From Blastomyces gilchristii SLH14081 (lineage: Eukaryota > Ascomycota > Eurotiomycetes > Onygenales > Ajellomycetaceae), in contig NW_003101678.1 in NCBI RefSeq assembly GCF_000003855.2, positions 2,948,803 to 3,012,802 on the forward strand: a stretch of DNA of 64,000 nucleotides, in the 5' to 3' direction. The notes under the pieces are model-generated. The model did not search any database. It was not told where the DNA came from and saw only the letters and a list, made by a program, of their open reading frames with translations. Both the position numbers and the translations under genes were made by a program. Numbering within the stretch: the stretch's first letter is position 1; each line of letters begins with the position of its first letter. Positions 58,678-64,000 of this stretch are shown here, one piece after another.

Positions 58678-60267
58678 TTAGAAGATTGCGGTTACATTTG
58701 CGTGGGAGCCAACGCCGCCTAGTGAGGGTTGATTAGTAGAGTGAAAGCCAGAGAAAAAAATGATAGAGCAAAAGAGCATGCAGGTAGAAGCTGGGGGTGG
58801 GAGATAAATTGGGCCATGCATGTGGGGGACATGAAAACAAAAAAAATAAATAAAATAAAATAAAAGTAACATACCCTTCACGTTCGCAGGTGCACTAGTC
58901 ACGAAAAAGTAATACCGCCCCCTCTCACGACATTTCTCCGCCAACGCCTCCAAATTCCACATCTCCCCCAACGGCATGCCCCAGAGCGCAAGGATATGTT
59001 CATGCATGTAGTACTCGACGGGAGTCGGCCAGCGCTCAAACGCAGGCGCATCGCCCGCTACAGCCGCGAAGTAACAGTCGTGCAACCAATCGAGCATGGC
59101 GTCTTCCTGCGCCACGCCTGCATACTGCTCGACCTCGCCTGAGGCATCTGGCTGGCCATCCCCCTTCCCGTGTCCGCGCAGGGCGAGTCGCGAGCGTTCC
59201 TCCGGGCTGCGCTCGTGGTACGCCTCCACGAACCCGGAGCGGATCAGGAGGAGATCGCCGACTTTGATGTCGCCGCCTTGCGATTCGGGGCGGATGTCGA
59301 TGCCCTGGGCCTTGCCACATTTCTGGAGTTCTTCGAAGGTGATGGCGTGCGGGGTGTATGGGTCGTAGGTGATGTTGTTGGCTTTGGCGTAGGAGCGGTA
59401 GTCGAGGAGGACGCCGCGGCCGGCGATGCCGTGTTCTGCCCAGTGGTGGATGCTGCAGTTGTGATTGGCGTTGGGGCCGACGATATCGTCTGCTTTTGTC
59501 TGGGGAGGGCGTGTTAATAGGAATTTGCATTGCTTTGGGGCTTTCTAGTAATGTGTTGCTTACTCCATTGTAAAATGTTTGGGTTGCGATGTGAGCAAAC
59601 TGTGCACGATGTATATGTTAGTGTTAAATGCACCTATTACATATAAATAACAAGCAGTGCACATACATGTCTAAAGCCGTCCCACTGCGTTCCACTTTGT
59701 GTGTTGAGCTGGTAATTGTCGTCATACGCAATTCCCGGGACCAGGGCTTTGATAGAGTGGACAAATTTTTCGCGGCCAAATCCTGGCTGCTCCGGGACGT
59801 TCAACGGAAGGCTGTGACATGACAAGTTCAGTCAGCTATATGAATTTCCTCTTAGACAGCAGAGGGATCAAGCTCTGATTCGAGTGGTGAGGTTTAACTG
59901 CATACTTGAGAGGCACAATCTCCCCCGTCTTGATCTCGTCGGCTGCAGCCTTGACTCGGGTTGGCGTGAGCAGATTCAATCTACCAATCTGTTTGGCGCA
60001 AAAAAAAAACAAAACAAAACGCAGCATGTCAGTCCTCCGTGTTTGGTATCTGATATAAGTGCCAATTAAGAAAGAGAGGCGCGCTCCACGCACATAGTCA
60101 TTTTTGCCCCAGACCCAAGCAGCACCATCAGGCGCACCGGGGACCTTTGGCAGGTTCTTGCGGAGGGGCAGTTTTGTATGATCAGGATTCCAGGGAAGCT
60201 CATCGGGAGACTTTGTGGCGCCCAGCATGCCAGCAACCTGGGCAACTCGCTGTCCAGTGGGAGACAT
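58678..60267 (-). CDS. Cyclase-family (PF04199, kynurenine-formamidase-like) metal hydrolase
   Basis: Putative metal-dependent amide/ester hydrolase of the bacterial-type kynurenine formamidase fold. Six exons on the minus strand, 60267-60094, 59988-59906, 59811-59667, 59599-59564, 59499-58875 and 58718-58678, are all in phase and give 367 residues. The family metal-site motif appears as SGTQWDGFRHF (from the HxGTHxDxPxH type) across the exon 3/4 join. Other marks are NRLNLLTP-like IGRLNLLTPTRV, HHWAEHGIAGRGVLLDY, GDLLLIRSGFVEAYHE and AFERWPTP. The C-terminal exon codes GGVGSHANVTAIF. The fungal members often have unknown substrates; kynurenine breakdown is only one option. Exon 4 is only 36 bp. 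Confidence 0.9.
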
Positions 60268-62738
60268 TGTGCTTGATATCCAGGTAGATTTGGTTATGGG
60301 AGCCAGTCAAATAGAGAGATATTCAACGAAGGGAATATCGGGGGAGAGTTTGAGAAGATAAGATGATGAGAAAGAACAGCACACAGCGTGCAATAAGAGG
60401 CTAGCTAACGTAGCAAACTGGTATGTATTACTCTTGATGATAATACCCTCCGGAGCTATGTTGATGAAAAAGGGAGATTGTAGAGAGAGAGAAAGGGAGA
60501 GAGAGTGAGAAGAAGAGAAAGTCCAAACAGCAAGATACTGCTTTGGTTTCTCCCGGCCGGCGGGATAGATAACTTACACCTGCATAACACGCCCGGATAA
60601 AGGAATAGACAACAATACAACGGCCCAACGCCATCTTCCCCCCGCACTTCACTGGGGTCTTGAGGGGCAAAACAACAATTGCAAGAGACAAATAATCCCC
60701 GGACAAGCCACAACTTGCCTAGCTAGGCATCTGTCTATTTACGAAATAGACTTTCTCGAGGAGTAGAAGGCCACATATTCGAGCACTATGCGGGGCAGAG
60801 TGGAATAGAAGGATGCGGAGTGAAATGGCAGGAAGCATAATTGAAAGCAATTGATCCTCTTAACAGAATACGGCAAAAGGCGAGACGCTGATGATACCCA
60901 GCGTGCGAAAGCTTCAGTGGTAACTATAAGTCTATAACTCGCAGGGCATGATATGATGCCAGCCGTCTGGGCAAACGACATCACTGCGAACACTATCACG
61001 GAGTTATTCTTCACCCACCACCTTAGCAGGATTTATTACAGCGTAGCAGCTCGTGTTCCAAGCAAGAAGCTCATCCTGCCTGCGGAAGTAGGACTCTTGG
61101 AGCGAGCTATCTGGGTAGTTTCGCCGGCTAACGACAAAGTCAGTTTTTAGCGAACAAGCTTACCAAACGAGCTATCCGAGGTCCGACCAGAAGACACCCC
61201 CCCCAGGTTTGAAAACAATTGGGCATATTGATGTCGACCAAAAAGCCGCCAAGTTTGAAAACAATTGGGCAAGTTTGATCAAAGGCGCGGCGCCGAAACC
61301 GGGATACTGCTTGCTCATTTGTGGCCGGTTTCTGGCCGGTTGTTCATTGCAAGAACAAACCAACGATGTGAGATTCGGATTTCCCAAAACGGGAACTCGA
61401 TAGAAAAGAAAGTTCCTGGGGAAGTTTCTGAGGAGGGAGGTCTCATCTCAGCTACCCCTTGCTTTGGTTAATCTACTACATAGCCGGGGATGCTAACTGA
61501 ACACTGCGGCGGGGATACATGCATACGGAACACAGACACATATTATCTTTCTGGAAATTCCCCTTTGGACTTGTCAGGCAGCACGATATTCCACGGTTGT
61601 TCATCTGCACATGTTCGCTTTCGGAACACCTGGCTAGTTGGCATAAGGCCAAGTGTGGCGTCCCGGATCTGAGGGTTACGTCCGAATTGCACGCAGGGGC
61701 TTGAGATGGTGATATTTATTTTTATATTTTTAATGTGTACATGATATTACACACAAAATAACCAGTCTTTGAATGTAGTTCCCTCAGTCTCTCTCTTCCT
61801 CAGCTATTCTGTACAGTGCCTGCAGTTCATACAATATAATATTATCTAGATCAAAAAGATCATAAAACAGCTGACTCCTGCCAGCCACACCTGGCACTCA
61901 TCTATATATAGTGTCTACCTTGCCTGCTCTGATTTCTGAGCTTCTCCAGAGATCTCAGACTTACTATTACAGTTAGAGGAATTGTACTGATAGACTCTGG
62001 AGCTGGGAGCAGGCACAGGTGAGCCATCACTATAAGGATAGATCCCAGGTGTGGCTAGCAAGAAGTCAGCTGTTTTATAGCCTTTTTGACCTAGGTGGTA
62101 GAGCCTGAATTCCCAGAGAGTCTGAGAGGCTCAGAAGTTGGGACAAGCAAGTAAGCCACACTATATAGATGAGTGCCAGGTGTGGCTAGATGGTAAGAGC
62201 TCAGACCTGGCAGCTCTAAATCTGAGAATTACTACGTGTAGAGAATTGTACAGTACGTAAAACACCATAGAGTTCTTCTCAACTTCAAGGTCTACTCTGG
62301 AACACTAGTAATTTTGTATGTAAGACTGTGTATACACTAAACCTACAAAAAAGTAACAGTGGTTTTTTTTTCAGGTATAAATAGCCTGACTCTGGGTGTA
62401 AATATCAAATCCTTGAAATACCGCCCTCTTTTTATTCTACATAAGTATGCTTCGCACAGGGACGTTAACATGGGATGGAAGATTTCAAGAACCAAGCTAC
62501 AGTGAAGCCCTACAGGGATGGAATGGACAGTGGCTCGAGCTATGGGGTGCCGTCATCATATGATTGATCAATGAAAGGTACAGCGGGATGTTCATTAATT
62601 AATGGTAAATACATAATTGGATAAGATCTATGCGTACATAGAACCTGTTTGATCAAAACTCACGTCTGAAAGCATTCGGCCGTCTAGCCAATAGTCAAAC
62701 CCAATGTCATCAAACCCCCATCGATGGAACCTAGCGTA
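60268..62738. other. Intergenic with an inverted-repeat relic
   Basis: No complete gene. A 19-20-bp direct repeat (GTTTGAAAACAATTGGGCA) occurs at about 61206 and 61253. On the minus strand at ~61,690-61,530 a short stretch reads like protein (DATLGLMPTSQVFRKRT...) but has no start or neighbours and may be a gene fragment. Confidence 0.45.
61846..62189. repeat. Inverted-repeat, CpG-poor element relic (MITE-like)
   Basis: Arm CTAGATCAAAAAGATCATAA...CCACACCTGG (61846-61894) is matched in reverse by CCAGGTGTGGCTAGC...TTTTTGACCTAG (62045-62094), about 50 bp with several C/T and G/A differences. A further reverse copy of its inner end (GCCACACC...ATATAGTG, 61884-61913) lies at 62159-62189. CG is almost absent across 61,740-62,230. 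No target duplication is clear. Confidence 0.65.
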
Positions 62739-64000
62739 CTATTCCGTCTTCATATCTGCCTGATCCCGCGCCTCAGACCCAGGCCCTTCCTCAACATGCG
62801 GCGAAATCTTCTCCGGAATCACAGCCGCACTCTCCCTCACATCTTCACCCTCCAACATGATAGGCGGGCCCGTAAACTCCTTGCGCGCCCGCACAAAGTA
62901 CCAAAAAACACTAATCGTCGCAAACCCCGCAAACACCACGCTGGCATAATTCATCGTCGACGCCGTCACGGGTAGGGAGATGGGCATGCAGAACAGCGCA
63001 ATCGCCAGCGTAATCCACGACACCGCCACCATATTGATAGCGTACCCGAACCTGCCCAGCGAGAAAGGTGCGTTGCGCACCTTCTGCCGCCCGCGCACGA
63101 CGGAGACGAGAATCGGCACCCCATAGGACGCCGAAAGGCAGATGGTCGCGACCCCCGTGAACGAGTTGAACGCCGCGCTGGAGCCGAAAAATATCAGCCC
63201 CAGCAGACAGTCGACGAGCGTCGACAATATAAGACCCCACAGTGGCACGTCGAAGCGCTTGCTGACCCTACGCCACAGCCTGGAGCCCGGGATCGCGCCG
63301 TCGCGCGCAAAGGCGTACGTGCAGCGGCTGGCGGCGGTCAGGGCGCCGATTCCGGCAAAGAGCTGGATGCCCAGGATGAGGAAGAGGAGGCCGAAGCCGC
63401 CGGCTGCGGAACCCGTTACGGTCTTGAAGAGGAGACCGATTGGTTGTCCGTTAGCGACGGCCCGCAGCAGCTCGACGGGTGGGAGGACGAAGAGGACTGG
63501 GAGGATGTAAGCGAGGCCGGTGATACCGGCTGCTACGACGGATAGCACGATGGCCTTGGGCACCTCGCGGTGCGGGTTTTGGGTCTCTTCGCACATTGCG
63601 GCTACCATGCCGTAGCCGGTTAGGGTGTATGCGGCTTGGAGTAAGCCGACGAAGAAAGCCCAGCCGCTCGGCCTGGTGTGAGGGATCAATTAGTATTGGT
63701 GGTTGGAAAGAGACGGTTTAAATGCTGTTAAAGGAGATTTTCGGGGGAGTAAATCAGAAGTACTGACCAGCCGCTCGTGGAAGCGTCGAAGTGCCCAAAC
63801 ACAAAGCTGGCATGGTTCTTTTGCTTCGCCATCGACAGCAACGTGACCATGATGATCACAACGCTTGCCGCCGTCCAGTATATGCAGACTTTGTTGATGA
63901 GGTCAAGATACCTTGCCCCAAACACATTCACCAAAGCGCAAACCAGCATCACAGCCCAGAACATCAAGATAGTCTGCCACTCATTGGGGACAAAATCCTC
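62739..64000 (-). CDS. APC-superfamily amino-acid/GABA/choline permease, 5' end missing
   Basis: Plasma- or vacuolar-membrane transporter of the fungal Uga4/Bat1/Hnm1 type. The visible exons are 63768 to beyond 64000 and 63672-62739; the 95-bp intron rebuilds STSGWPSGWAFFVG. About 388 residues are seen, with eight or nine hydrophobic segments. The family signature is TLTGYGMVAAMCEETQNPHREVPKAI; others are SRCTYAFARDGAIPGSRLW and INKVCIYWTAASVV. The cytosolic tail is acidic (EGEDVRESAAVIPEKISPHVEEGPG). The first part, including the N-terminal helices, lies beyond the window. Amino acids, GABA or choline are all possible substrates. Confidence 0.9.

Noticed and set aside
1..64000. CRISPR arrays, operons or bacterial-type elements
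   Set aside because: No spaced short palindromic arrays exist, and the genes have spliceosomal introns.

Overview
The window is nuclear DNA of a filamentous ascomycete, most likely a Eurotiomycete (Eurotiales or Onygenales). The evidence is short spliceosomal introns (mostly 57-160 bp, GT...AG with CTAAC/CTGAC-like branch sites), a velvet-family veA gene, fungal sterol, AA9 and Zn2Cys6 genes, and a two-compartment base composition in which gene-bearing DNA is interrupted by a ~12.7 kb AT-rich, CpG-depleted transposon block. The order-level placement is inference.

Layout. 1-8.4 kb is gene-dense: the 3' end of an AA9 polysaccharide monooxygenase, an eIF2D/Tma64 translation factor, a Zn2Cys6 regulator and a convergent C-24(28) sterol reductase (ERG4). 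8.4-16.5 kb is gene-empty, rich in simple repeats, with one CpG-poor relic, and leads into veA (16.5-18.4 kb). 20.06-32.7 kb is the transposon block: a decayed Helitron (Rep/helicase on the + strand) interrupted by a chromodomain Ty3/gypsy element (21,578-27,306; 310-bp LTRs; 5-bp duplication GATAC) and by a tRNA-derived SINE (29,851-30,223; 13-bp duplication). Removing each insert plus one duplication copy restores the Helitron frame arithmetically. A 100-N assembly gap lies in the Helitron. 33.9-37 kb holds a low-complexity coiled-coil protein of unknown function.

38-64 kb is a run of metabolic genes: an ACS-family MFS transporter, an HSL-type esterase, a DapA-family aldolase/lyase, a divergent RidA / D-serine dehydratase pair, an F-box/ankyrin pseudogene, a probably peroxisomal acyl-CoA dehydrogenase followed by a small TRIM-like LTR element, a PF04199 cyclase-family hydrolase, and an APC amino-acid/GABA-type permease cut by the window end. 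The clearest functional link is the divergent pair: D-serine dehydratase releases 2-aminoacrylate, which RidA hydrolyses. The other catabolic genes may share substrates, but the sequence does not prove it.

The strongest unusual observations are the nested transposons with exact target-site duplications and frame restoration, the unequal decay of the two LTRs of one element, the CpG-directed decay of the block, a new-looking SINE and TRIM, and a 9-mer (TACTCCGTA or its complement) found ten times in non-coding DNA.
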